Source of the DNA: Paenibacillus_E sp040812395
Lineage (GTDB): Bacteria; Bacillota; Bacilli; Paenibacillales; NBRC-103111
Assembly: GCF_040812395.1 (NCBI RefSeq)
Contig: NZ_JBFNXH010000005.1
Location: 186,001-250,000 of the forward strand
Direction of reading: 5' to 3'
DNA: 64,000 nucleotides
Made by a program: the position numbers and the translations under genes. Position 1 is the stretch's first letter, and each line of letters starts with the position of its first letter. Below are positions 1 to 7,036 of this stretch, piece after piece. The notes beneath the pieces were generated by a model, which had not been told where the DNA came from, made no database searches, and saw only the letters and a program-made list of their open reading frames with translations.

Positions 1-20
1 TTTACATCCACTTTTCTCAT
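1..20 (-). CDS. ileS: Start of probable isoleucyl-tRNA synthetase (partial)
   Basis: Only the first codons lie in the window. They read M-R-K-V-D-V followed by Lys or Asn, then run off the left edge. The ATG is preceded at 22-39 by a strong AGGAGAGG ribosome binding site, so this is a real start. The gene lies directly behind a T-box leader, and genes so placed are nearly always aminoacyl-tRNA synthetases or amino acid genes. The N-terminus resembles IleS of Paenibacillus-type Firmicutes, as I recall it, and the likely specifier codon of the leader is AUC (Ile). The ileS identity is inference from these three points; six residues cannot prove it. Confidence 0.5.
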
Positions 21-53
21 GATTACATCCTCTCCTCTAGAAAAATTGAAAAC

Positions 54-84
54 AAAAAAATCCCGCCCCATAAGGGACGAGATT
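54..84 (-). terminator. T-box intrinsic terminator
   Basis: On the minus strand the ten bases ATCTCGTCCC pair with GGGGCGGGAT around a short TTAT loop, followed by seven T. It lies immediately after the T-box core, as expected for the terminator alternative of a T-box switch. Confidence 0.9.
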
Positions 85-318
85 ACATCTCGCGATACCA
101 CCCTAGTTCTGTAATGATCATAAAGAATACGACCCTCACAGCTCTCATTCTGCGTACTATCATACGCGGCCCTTGTAACGGCGGGATCCCGGGGCAGCTT
201 ACTGAACTCCTTCAGCTTTCCTTCTCGGAGAGGATTTTCGGCTAAGTCTTGAATGTTGGCTTGCAGCTCGGGGACCAACTCTCTGGGAAACAAGGGATTA
301 GCGTACTCGGTCTCGTCA
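54..318 (-). promoter_or_regulatory. T-box riboswitch leader (probably Ile-specific)
   Basis: On the minus strand, positions 104-91 read AGGGTGGTATCGCG. This is the T-box core, with T instead of the usual C in the ACCGCG part. Upstream are the AGTA loop-E motif (near 306), the AGAGAG apical block of Stem I (near 282) and a CCGTTA block (near 177). The helix GCUAA/UUAGC and a lower GAGA/UCUC helix frame the specifier loop, which contains AAAAUCC. AUC at 235-233 is the preferred specifier codon; UCC or AAU in other registers cannot be excluded. Uncharged tRNA would stabilise the antiterminator formed with the AGGGTGG strand and permit transcription of the gene starting at 20. Confidence 0.92.
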
Positions 319-420
319 ATGAATTTAATTGATTGATGAACATTGAATGATACTATTTTTACACCAACTTGGTGACTCTGTCAACATGATTTCATCGTAT
401 GGCTCTACGACAGCATGCGC

Positions 421-948
421 TTATTTCTGCCGCTTTATCATCAAATCAGGCATTTCGAGCGCCATGGAAACATTGCATAGCATACCTCGCGCCAGGAAAT
501 CAGACGTTCTCTCTTCCGCTTCTTGGATTCCGTGCTGCCGGAAGGCCTCTAACACTAGCTGCTTAACTTGATTCATCCCATGCTCCATAGCTGTCCGGAC
601 TGGCGTTTCGCGAATCGTCTGCGCTTGCATTTGAAGCAAGATTTCACTGCGGTGCGTGTCAATTATCTCCTCGTAGGCGATGATTAAACCTACTTCCAAT
701 TGATCAGACACCGCGGTGTCAATTACTCTTTGAAATGTGTGTAGAATTCGCTGCCAAGACACCTCTAACGCTTCCACCAGCAAGGATTCTTTCGTAAAGA
801 AACGATAGACATACGGCTGCGAAATCGCTGCTCGTTCGGCTACCTGAGCAGTGGTTGCCCGGTAATAGCCGATTTCCGCAAACACCTCAATGGCAGATGA
901 CACGATGTCCGTACGCCGGTTAGATGAGGTTGTGCTTCCTTTTGCCAA
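421..948 (-). CDS. TetR/AcrR family transcriptional regulator
   Basis: A 175-residue protein of normal TetR length. Residues ~8-55 form the TetR_N helix-turn-helix, with recognition region TTAQVAERAAISQPYVYRFF. The rest is a helical ligand-binding domain that I cannot assign to a subfamily. The start is TTG at 948, preceded by GAGAGAGG. The promoter region probably lies at 960-1075 on the minus strand and contains two direct copies of CCAGTATAA (1002-1010, 1063-1071), which could be operator half-sites. No divergent target gene is present: beyond the promoter lies the dispersed repeat. The target is therefore unknown, and the gene may be autoregulated only. Confidence 0.85.
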   Translation of the reverse strand: MAKGSTTSSNRRTDIVSSAIEVFAEIGYYRATTAQVAERAAISQPYVYRFFTKESLLVEALEVSWQRILHTFQRVIDTAVSDQLEVGLIIAYEEIIDTHRSEILLQMQAQTIRETPVRTAMEHGMNQVKQLVLEAFRQHGIQEAEERTSDFLARGMLCNVSMALEMPDLMIKRQK

Positions 949-1138
949 AACGATTCGCCTCTCTCCCGAAATTTTTTTATTGATTAACCAATTATAATAA
1001 GCCAGTATAACTCACTTTTTGCTAGATTACAATTGATTGACTGCTGCTCGTTATTCATAAATCCAGTATAAATGAAGCTGCTATTACACCGTTAGAGTAC
1101 TACCATAAGTATAACCAGAGGCTGTGGGCTGTGCCTCA

Positions 1139-1898
1139 GGTCCTTGTCGAACCCATGCGTCCAGGCATGGGGAGGAAATTGGATATGGGGTTCCAACCGC
1201 TGTTAAAGTCGTTTTCCTTGATTGGACAAGGTGGTGCGAACACGATTCTAAAGGCGGTCGCTATCGCTTGTCCACCCCATATCCATTCCCTCTGTTCTAC
1301 TTTCTGCTGCCTTCCACTTTCTCTTCTGACTAATCTGTCTTCCATCCAGTATTCCTATCCACGAACACCCCTGAAAGAGTAAGATTCCGGGTTCATTTCG
1401 CCCCAGCAAGTTCCGCAAGAAAGCGGAGGAGATACTGCCGGACCGCCAATTCCCCCTGCACAGCGATATCGACGGAACTACGATGCCTTATTCCACGATA
1501 CCACCTCTTTTCTCCCCTTGAAGCGGAACTATGGTGCGTTAAATGAGCGAAAACGTGCCTGAAAACCAGCATTTCCTGCTCATAAGGCACGGTAGTTCCG
1601 CGAAATGTCCCTACAACCGAAAATACCCAATCATAGCGCACCTACGTTCCGCTCACCCGTGCAAAAAGACGATCTCTCGCAGATCGAGGCGGTATTTCAA
1701 TACGCCAAACCGCTGTGGCACTTCCGGATCTTCTACGCCCATCATCTCAAATGTTCACACCACACGATGCGTGCGGAATCTCTCCGCCCTGCGGGCTCGT
1801 CACACACACAGACCTGACGACATAGGCTTTCTGGCGTGTTAGAGTGGGTATCCCTAACGCTTATTTCTGTAAAGGATTTAACCATTCTGGCAACAAAA
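1139..1898. repeat. Long dispersed intergenic repeat, copy A
   Basis: This ~750-bp non-coding stretch matches 59569-60289 in the same orientation with scattered substitutions and small indels. By eye it is roughly 90% identical over the first ~280 bp and lower after that. It contains GGATATGGGG at 1181-1190 matched by CCCCATATCC at 1275-1284, a small CCCATGC/GCATGGG hairpin (1152-1171), and an 79-nt inverted repeat at 1523-1601. Short ORFs here are not conserved in frame between the copies. The right end abuts the T-tract of the terminator of the minus-strand BASS gene, as copy B abuts another terminator. No transposase, IS ends or target duplication is evident. Confidence 0.9.
1523..1601. 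repeat. Inverted repeat (GCGGAACTA ... TAGTTCCGC) within copy A
   Basis: GCGGAACTA at the left pairs with TAGTTCCGC at the right. Inside, GTGC pairs with GCAC and ATGAGC with GCTCAT, so a long imperfect hairpin can form. The same arrangement recurs in copy B (59949-60023), where one base change turns a pair into a G-T wobble. Outer CGGAAC/GTTCCG half-sites flank it near 1473 and 1654. Confidence 0.85.
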
Positions 1899-1930
1899 AA
1901 GCATCCACCAACCAAAGTTGGCGCGATGCT
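1894..1930 (-). terminator. Terminator of the BASS transporter gene
   Basis: On the minus strand GCATC and GATGC close a stem that also holds CCAAC/GTTGG, followed by a run of six T. It lies 15 bp past the BASS stop codon. Confidence 0.85.
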
Positions 1931-1944
1931 CTTTTTCATATTGA

Positions 1945-2886
1945 CTACTTATTATTCTTAGCTTCACTTCTTCTTGCAAACCACGTGGCCAGCATCGAAC
2001 CTGACAAGTTGTGCCACACGCTGAACAAGGCGCTTGGTACAGCCGCCAACGGGCTGAAGTGTGCTGCAGCCAAAGCGGCGCCCAGACCGGAGTTCTGCAT
2101 CCCCGTTTCCAAGGTAACCGCTTTGCGCTTACCCAGATCCATGCCGAATAGCTTAGCAAAGAAATAACCAAGTACGTAGCCAAGCAAATTGTGGAGGATG
2201 ACCGCTGCGAAAATGAGCAGCCCGTTGGACATAATTTTAGGCTGGTTCAAACCTACGACGATGGCGACAATAAGCACGATGGCAATTGTTGAAACGAGAG
2301 GCAGCGCTTTAACGCTAGCTTCGGCTTGCTTGCGGAATATCGCTTTCACAATGATGCCTAACACGATCGGTAAAATAACGACTTGCACGATGTCCATAAA
2401 CAAAGACTTCGTATTAATATCCATCCATTTGCCAGCCAAAAACGAAATCAATGCCGGAGTGGCAAATGGCGCAATGATGGTAGAAACAGACGCTATCGAT
2501 ACGCCAAGCGCTACATCGCCTTTGGCAAGGAACGTCATGACGTTGGAGGCGGTTCCACTCGGGCAGCACCCGACCAAAATGACACCAACCGCAATTTCTG
2601 GAGGAAGCTTCAAGACGTTGGCCAGCAAATACGCGATGGAGGGCATAATCAGGTAGTGACCGATTACACCGATAGCGACATCCTTAGGCCGGCGAAACAC
2701 TTCACGAAAGTCGGCTGCGGAAAGCGTGAGCCCCATGCCAAACATGACAATGCCCAGCAGCGGTGATATGGAGGATTTGTAGCCGGTGAAGAGATGCGGA
2801 GCAAAAAATCCAAGACAGGCGAACAAGATAACCCAAAGTGAAAACGTTTTACCTACAAAGTTACTAACTTTTTCTACTGCATTCAT
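1945..2886 (-). CDS. Bile acid:sodium symporter (BASS) family transporter
   Basis: A 313-residue integral membrane protein of the BASS/SBF fold, with about nine or ten hydrophobic segments. The diagnostic stretch GCCPSGTASNVMTFLAKGD, followed by an ALGVSIASVST segment, matches the conserved discontinuous-helix region that binds sodium. The family imports organic anions such as bile acids, 2-keto acids or pantoate with Na+; the substrate here cannot be read from sequence. An upstream in-frame extension to 2931 exists, but the ATG at 2886 has AGGAGAG six bases before it and is preferred. It overlaps the end of the preceding membrane-protein gene by 23 bases, which suggests translational coupling. 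A terminator follows at 1894-1930. Confidence 0.9.
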   Translation of the reverse strand: MNAVEKVSNFVGKTFSLWVILFACLGFFAPHLFTGYKSSISPLLGIVMFGMGLTLSAADFREVFRRPKDVAIGVIGHYLIMPSIAYLLANVLKLPPEIAVGVILVGCCPSGTASNVMTFLAKGDVALGVSIASVSTIIAPFATPALISFLAGKWMDINTKSLFMDIVQVVILPIVLGIIVKAIFRKQAEASVKALPLVSTIAIVLIVAIVVGLNQPKIMSNGLLIFAAVILHNLLGYVLGYFFAKLFGMDLGKRKAVTLETGMQNSGLGAALAAAHFSPLAAVPSALFSVWHNLSGSMLATWFARRSEAKNNK

Positions 2887-3388
2887 GCTGTTCTCTCCTG
2901 TGTACTGCGAGATTAAGACGTTTCTTAACAAAATGATAAAGTTTGATCAAGATCAAATTCGAGATTGGATAAACGGGGATAGAGTAATATAACTTCCATC
3001 CTGTATAAGTGAAGATGCCATTTTTAACATAGATCCATTCAACTAGAATGGAAATCCCATCCCAAAGCAAGATATAACCAACTAACCCTATGCCATGGAT
3101 TTTCCACTTATCGTAAAAGTATAGGAAAAAAAACGAAAATGTTGGATATAGGATAAGATGTATCATACCGGTCGAAGGTTCATATGTCGTATTATCGCCG
3201 CAATAATATACCCTAAAGGGACTTGCTGCAAGAAAATAATCAATGGATTCCACATATACGACAGTAAATATCCAGATGATTATTTTAACGACAGTTTGAA
3301 AGTACCTTCTTATCATTAAAAAGAAAAATAAAGCAATCGCGGAGGAAACGAACTCAACCCATTCATTCCAATCAATTGTATAGTTCAC
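2864..3388 (-). CDS. Multi-pass membrane protein, tandem paralogue 2
   Basis: A 174-residue protein with about five hydrophobic helices; I do not recognise the family with certainty. GTG at 3388 is chosen because it overlaps the upstream stop (GTGA) and has AGGAG ten bases before it. A longer ORF reading back to 3520 would sit inside the neighbour. Its C-terminal part (WDGISILVEWIYV, then TGWKLYYS) resembles the corresponding region of the protein encoded next to it (NGLEGLADWLGVL, then TKWKLWWS), so the two are probably a tandem duplication. Similar small membrane proteins of Bacilli are annotated as CBO0543-like; that link is weak. The end overlaps the BASS start. Confidence 0.7.
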   Translation of the reverse strand: MNYTIDWNEWVEFVSSAIALFFFLMIRRYFQTVVKIIIWIFTVVYVESIDYFLAASPFRVYYCGDNTTYEPSTGMIHLILYPTFSFFFLYFYDKWKIHGIGLVGYILLWDGISILVEWIYVKNGIFTYTGWKLYYSIPVYPISNLILIKLYHFVKKRLNLAVHRREQHECSRKS

Positions 3389-3864
3389 GCAGGTTGTAAC
3401 TCCTCTTTCAATTTCATTCGGAAAAATTTCATAAATCCAATGGAAAGCAACAGGTAGATGATCCAGAATGAGAATGACCACCATAATTTCCATTTCGTAT
3501 GCATGAGAACTCCTAACCAATCTGCCAACCCTTCCAAGCCATTAAATAGCACGACATAGCTCAAAATCAAAGCAATCTTCTTTCCGGCAGATTGCAATCG
3601 TATAAAATGATTTAAAAACAGGATCGTGAATACGGGATAGAGCACAGTTCGATTAATAAAGTGCGCCATTTCCAAGCTTAAAGTGTCAGGAATTATAATT
3701 AATTTGAAATTCATATAAAGAAGCGCCGAATAGTTTTGATAAAGAATGCCAGCAAATAGCCAATACACTAAAACTTCAAGAATATGGATATTTTTCTTCT
3801 TGTATTTCCATAAGAATAAGACTACCGCTGAATTTAATAAAATATAGAACGTAAATATCATCAT
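3385..3864 (-). CDS. Multi-pass membrane protein, tandem paralogue 1
   Basis: A 159-residue, very hydrophobic protein with about five predicted helices and short Lys-rich loops. The family is not identified. The start is the first of two adjacent ATGs (3864), with GGGAGTAAG upstream. It shares the C-terminal pattern (N/D)G(L/I)-x-x-L-x-(D/E)W, then KWKL(W/Y)(W/Y)S, with the next gene, to which it is fused by a GTGA stop-start overlap. Base composition is AT-rich compared with the surrounding genes. It follows a TetR gene on the same strand with a ~90-bp gap, so TetR could control or be co-transcribed with this three-gene block. Confidence 0.7.
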   Translation of the reverse strand: MMIFTFYILLNSAVVLFLWKYKKKNIHILEVLVYWLFAGILYQNYSALLYMNFKLIIIPDTLSLEMAHFINRTVLYPVFTILFLNHFIRLQSAGKKIALILSYVVLFNGLEGLADWLGVLMHTKWKLWWSFSFWIIYLLLSIGFMKFFRMKLKEELQPA

Positions 3865-3954
3865 ATCTTACTCCCAAAATTAGGCTTTACCTTATCATTG
3901 ACGTAGTGCATTCAATTCATTCAAGATTCCGCCCAACGTATGGGAATTTCGTTC

Positions 3955-4560
3955 CTAATTTGATCCAGCCCTGTCAATGTTATATATAATTTGATCCACG
4001 ATAGAATGTACAAACGGTTCATCAAGTGCCGCATGGCCATTAAGCAGCCGATACCAGATTGGACCGTACCCCAAATCCGCCAGAAATTCCAGATTCAATT
4101 CGCTCCTTAATGGATTACGACTAACACCTCGCTCTATAATCTCGATCAACTTCGTTCTGCGTGTTTGAATGAGCTCTTCCCGGAACACAATCGCAAAGTC
4201 GGGATTAAGCTGTGCCTCAGCCATGAGGCATCGCAGGATTTCACCTAAATAACCATTAAACAACTGGCAGGTTTGTCCTAAATATTGCAGTAAATCACTT
4301 CTGAGAGAATCAGTTTCCGCTAGGACAATTCCGCTTATCGCTTGTAGCTGGACAGCTTCCATAACAATGGTGGGAATGTTTGGCCACCAGCGATATAAAG
4401 TTGGTTTTCCTACACCAGCGGCTTTTGCGATTCCTTCCATTGTTAATTTCTTATACCCTTCTGTCTTCAAAAGACTCAGCGTTGCATTCATAATAGCTTG
4501 TCGCGCTTGTTCACTCCTCGGTCTTCCAAGTGGCGATTTTTCTGAGGGTTGATTCTCCAT
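3955..4560 (-). CDS. TetR/AcrR family transcriptional regulator
   Basis: A 201-residue regulator with a TetR_N helix-turn-helix at ~residues 18-62 (MEGIAKAAGVGKPTLYRWW) and a TetR_C-type ligand-binding domain. The start ATG has GGAGGTAAG directly upstream. It is divergent from an SDR gene, and the 100-bp intergenic region holds a tandem ACGTT array overlapping the putative SDR promoter. The simplest model is that this regulator represses the SDR gene and itself until a ligand binds. Genomic pairing of TetR with an SDR is common; the ligand is unknown. Confidence 0.88.
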   Translation of the reverse strand: MENQPSEKSPLGRPRSEQARQAIMNATLSLLKTEGYKKLTMEGIAKAAGVGKPTLYRWWPNIPTIVMEAVQLQAISGIVLAETDSLRSDLLQYLGQTCQLFNGYLGEILRCLMAEAQLNPDFAIVFREELIQTRRTKLIEIIERGVSRNPLRSELNLEFLADLGYGPIWYRLLNGHAALDEPFVHSIVDQIIYNIDRAGSN

Positions 4561-4590
4561 GACTTACCTCCAGTATATGTAAAATTTCTA

Positions 4591-4620
4591 TTTACGTTAC
4601 GTTACGTTACGTATTATAAT
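4591..4620 (+). promoter_or_regulatory. SDR promoter with tandem ACGTT array (candidate TetR operator)
   Basis: TTTACGTTACGTTACGTTACGTA (reported in two parts: TTTACGTTACG, then TTACGTTACGTA) occupies 4591-4613. The array is palindromic at its edges (TACGT/ACGTA). TATAAT at 4615-4620 is a good -10 box, and TTACGT at 4592-4597 is a possible -35 box at 17-bp spacing, so a bound repressor would block RNA polymerase. The operator role is inferred. Confidence 0.6.
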
Positions 4621-4660
4621 ACAGATACAGGCAAATATCCATATGTAGGAGGAATTAATA

Positions 4661-5389
4661 ATGGAGAAACATCTTAAAGATCAGCGTATTATTATTATGG
4701 GTGGAACATCAGGTATGGGTCTTGCATCAGCTCATAAACTGGTTAACTTTGGCGCAGAGGTCATCATTACAGGACGCGATCCTATCAAACTGGAAGCAGC
4801 GTTACAGGAACTTGGGCCTCTTGCGAAAGGAGAAACACTAGATGCTGCATCCCCTGAAGATCTAGCGGCTTTTTTTGAACGACAAGGAAGTTTTGATCAT
4901 CTGGTCATCGCCGTATCCGGTGCCAAAGGAGCCGGAAATTTCCGTGATCTTTCCTTAAGCGAGCTTCGAGACGGTTTTGAAGCCAAGTTTTGGCCGCAGA
5001 TCACTTCCGCACAGTTAAGTCTCCAAACATTAAAAAGTAATGGATCCATAACCTTTATTACTGCCATTTCCGCACGGAATGTATCGCCTGGCATCTCTGG
5101 GTTGGCAGCTATTAACGGTGGACTTGAAGCTATGGTTCCCAATCTGGCTCTTGAGCTTGCGCCTATACGTGTTAATGCCATATCCCCTGGCGTTGTTAAT
5201 ACATCTTGGTGGAATTGGCTTCCAGAAGAACATCGATCAGCTGCGTTTCTTCAATTTGCGGAAAATACGCCAATGGGCCGTGTTGGAGAACCTGAGGATA
5301 TCGCCAAAGCGGTTCACTATCTTGTCGATAATACATTTGTAACGGGATCGGTACTAGAAGTTGATGGCGGATTACGCCTTAAAAAATAA
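4661..5389 (+). CDS. Short-chain dehydrogenase-like protein lacking the YxxxK catalytic pair
   Basis: A 242-residue SDR-fold protein. The N-terminal nucleotide-binding motif GGTSGMG (residues 14-20) is intact, and the C-terminal part ends with the usual VTGSVLEVDGG stretch. The catalytic Ser is plausible at 137. The place of the Tyr-x-x-x-Lys pair reads LAAIN, so Leu148 and Asn152 replace Tyr and Lys. This absence is seen in an atypical SDR subgroup known from other bacteria and is therefore not a simple mutation. It may bind NAD(P) without standard hydride-transfer chemistry. AGGAGG precedes the ATG. A terminator follows at 5426-5458. It is divergently transcribed from the TetR gene. Confidence 0.85.
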   Translation: MEKHLKDQRIIIMGGTSGMGLASAHKLVNFGAEVIITGRDPIKLEAALQELGPLAKGETLDAASPEDLAAFFERQGSFDHLVIAVSGAKGAGNFRDLSLSELRDGFEAKFWPQITSAQLSLQTLKSNGSITFITAISARNVSPGISGLAAINGGLEAMVPNLALELAPIRVNAISPGVVNTSWWNWLPEEHRSAAFLQFAENTPMGRVGEPEDIAKAVHYLVDNTFVTGSVLEVDGGLRLKK

Positions 5390-5425
5390 GCAATTATAGC
5401 ACTGATTATCCCAATTCTATCACGT

Positions 5426-5458
5426 TAGAGCATCCGCCGCCGGTGGATGCTTTCTTTG
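5426..5458 (+). terminator. Terminator of the SDR gene
   Basis: GCATCC at 5430-5435 pairs with GGATGC at 5445-5450 around a GC-rich loop, followed by TTTCTTTG. Confidence 0.75.
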
Positions 5459-5950
5459 TCATGTAAGCGGGGTTAATCGCTTCGGGATTGGACAATACGG
5501 TGCATCCATGTCTCAAAGCCCGCGAGCCGATACCGTGGCGGCATGGGGCAACATTATGATAGCAACCGGATGGATGGAAATGCCAGCGCAAGCATTGGAT
5601 CGCGAAGCGCTGGCGAAAACATAGATAAGACGGCCTTCTGCTAGCACAGGGTGCCGAAAAACGTCCCGAGATCCCCGATAAGCAAATCCTGCGCATCCAT
5701 TCCTGCAAAGTGTGTGCCTCGGTCAAATTCGCTCCAATGCACGACGTTGTTGGTTTGCTCTGCGGAATACCGGATGGGAACATCAGGTTGGTTAAGAATC
5801 GGTCACGATCCACCGCTCCCACGGCATCACCAAAACCGTAGAACAATTCGGCTGATCCTGACAGCTTGATATCAGGATTATTTGGCGTCTTTTCATAAAA
5901 ATGGGTCGACTTCCAGCTCCGCTGAATGTAAAGTTAAGGGTATAAGGGGG
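5459..5950. other. Stretch without an intact gene; possible coding remnant
   Basis: No ORF here has a good ribosome binding site and a recognisable product. On the plus strand the frame at roughly 5640-5840 reads without stops and contains a Cys-x-x-Cys-like stretch (HSCKVCAS) and then HDVVGLLCGIPDG. Upstream, the same frame is broken by stops. It looks like a decayed gene, but I cannot name it. A hairpin ATCCTGA/TCAGGAT lies at ~5855-5878. Confidence 0.3.
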
Positions 5951-5960
5951 AAGACACTGC

Positions 5961-6914
5961 TTGAAAATAGAACGCTTGCTTGCTATTACAATGATCCTGC
6001 TCAGCCAGCGACGCGTGAACGCGACGATGTTGGCTGACAAGTTCGAAGTCTCGCTTCGGACCATTTACCGTGATATGGAAACGATTAACACCGCTGGCAT
6101 ACCTATCATCTCTTACACGGGAGCCGACGGAGGCTACGAAATTATGGAACAATTTCGAATTGATCGCCAGATCGTCACGTTCAACGATTTGCAATCCATC
6201 CTAATTGCATTGAAGGGCATGCAGTCTTCGCTCTATGATCAGGAAATGGACACCCTGCTTACCAAGGTCAAGGCTCTTGTGGCAAGGTCAGAGCAGAATC
6301 AAATGGAAGAAAACGGCGAAACGCTAATATTCGATATGAATGTATGGCATAGCGGGGGCATAAAGGACAAGTCGGTAATAACTTCGCTGCGCCAAGCAAC
6401 CAAGAATCGGTCGGTGGCTTCGTTTCAATATACGAACACGGAAGGCGTTGGCGAGCATCGTTCAGTAGAGCCGATTGGCCTGGCGTGGAAAGGTTATGCG
6501 TGGTATTTATACGCGTATTGCAAACTCCGCGGGGACTACCGGACTTTTCGGCTCTCACGCATGAGCGAGCTGCGCATCCATATGGAGCAATTCAAGAATC
6601 GCGGGGTTACATTGGCGCAGCTTGACGCAAAGTGGGGCAATAAGGAGACAGGGCCAGCCATTCACCTGAAGCTGCGGTTTCGTCCGCGCGTGCGGGTGCG
6701 AGTGGAAGAGGCCTTTGGCGTTGGCAATGTGGAGGTTCAGGAGGACGGAGCGCTGCTAGTACGAGCCAGCTACCCCGACAATCACTGGATGTATGGCATG
6801 CTGCTCAGCTACGGGCCTGACGTTCTTGTGCTAGAGCCGGCCTTTGTCGCGGAGCGAGTGAGGAGCCACGCGGAGCAGGTTGTTGATGCGTATGAGGCAT
6901 ATCTTCATTCTTAA
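5961..6914 (+). CDS. YafY family transcriptional regulator (HTH_11 + WYL)
   Basis: A 317-residue DeoR-like regulator. Residues 1-60 form a winged helix (LADKFEVSLRTIYRDMETI), followed by a WYL domain at about 140-210, recognisable from GLAWKGYAWYLYAYC and RTFRLSRMSEL, and a C-terminal WCX extension. WYL domains sense small ligands or nucleic acids. The start is TTG at 5961 with AAGGGGGAAG upstream. It stands alone in the plus direction, with a degenerate stretch before it and a bidirectional terminator after it. In other Bacilli such regulators control a neighbouring gene; none is intact here, so its target may be the lost upstream gene. Confidence 0.88.
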   Translation: MKIERLLAITMILLSQRRVNATMLADKFEVSLRTIYRDMETINTAGIPIISYTGADGGYEIMEQFRIDRQIVTFNDLQSILIALKGMQSSLYDQEMDTLLTKVKALVARSEQNQMEENGETLIFDMNVWHSGGIKDKSVITSLRQATKNRSVASFQYTNTEGVGEHRSVEPIGLAWKGYAWYLYAYCKLRGDYRTFRLSRMSELRIHMEQFKNRGVTLAQLDAKWGNKETGPAIHLKLRFRPRVRVRVEEAFGVGNVEVQEDGALLVRASYPDNHWMYGMLLSYGPDVLVLEPAFVAERVRSHAEQVVDAYEAYLHS

Positions 6915-6977
6915 CCGCTGCAATCAAGAGGAACATGGGCCGGCGGGTTTCATCTCGCATTCCGGAATACTTGTCCA

Positions 6978-7014
6978 GAAAATAACCCTCCATCGAATTG
7001 GAAGGTTATTTTTC
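6978..7014. terminator. Bidirectional terminator
   Basis: AATAACCCTCCA pairs with TGGAAGGTTATT around TCGAAT, flanked by an A-run and a T-run. It serves the convergent YafY-type regulator and aldo-keto reductase genes. Confidence 0.85.
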
Positions 7015-7036
7015 ATTTTAAAATATCAGCTGATAT

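Noticed and set aside
1139..1898. Repeat A as a degenerate IS element
   Set aside because: No transposase-like frame, terminal inverted repeats or target-site duplication could be found in either copy.
1945..2931. Longer start for the BASS gene at 2931
   Set aside because: ATG 2886 has a well-spaced AGGAGAG and gives the normal N-terminus; the extension lies within the upstream gene.
5406..5846. 146-residue minus-strand ORF
   Set aside because: No ribosome binding site, no recognisable domain, and it runs opposite to the better-looking decayed plus-strand frame.
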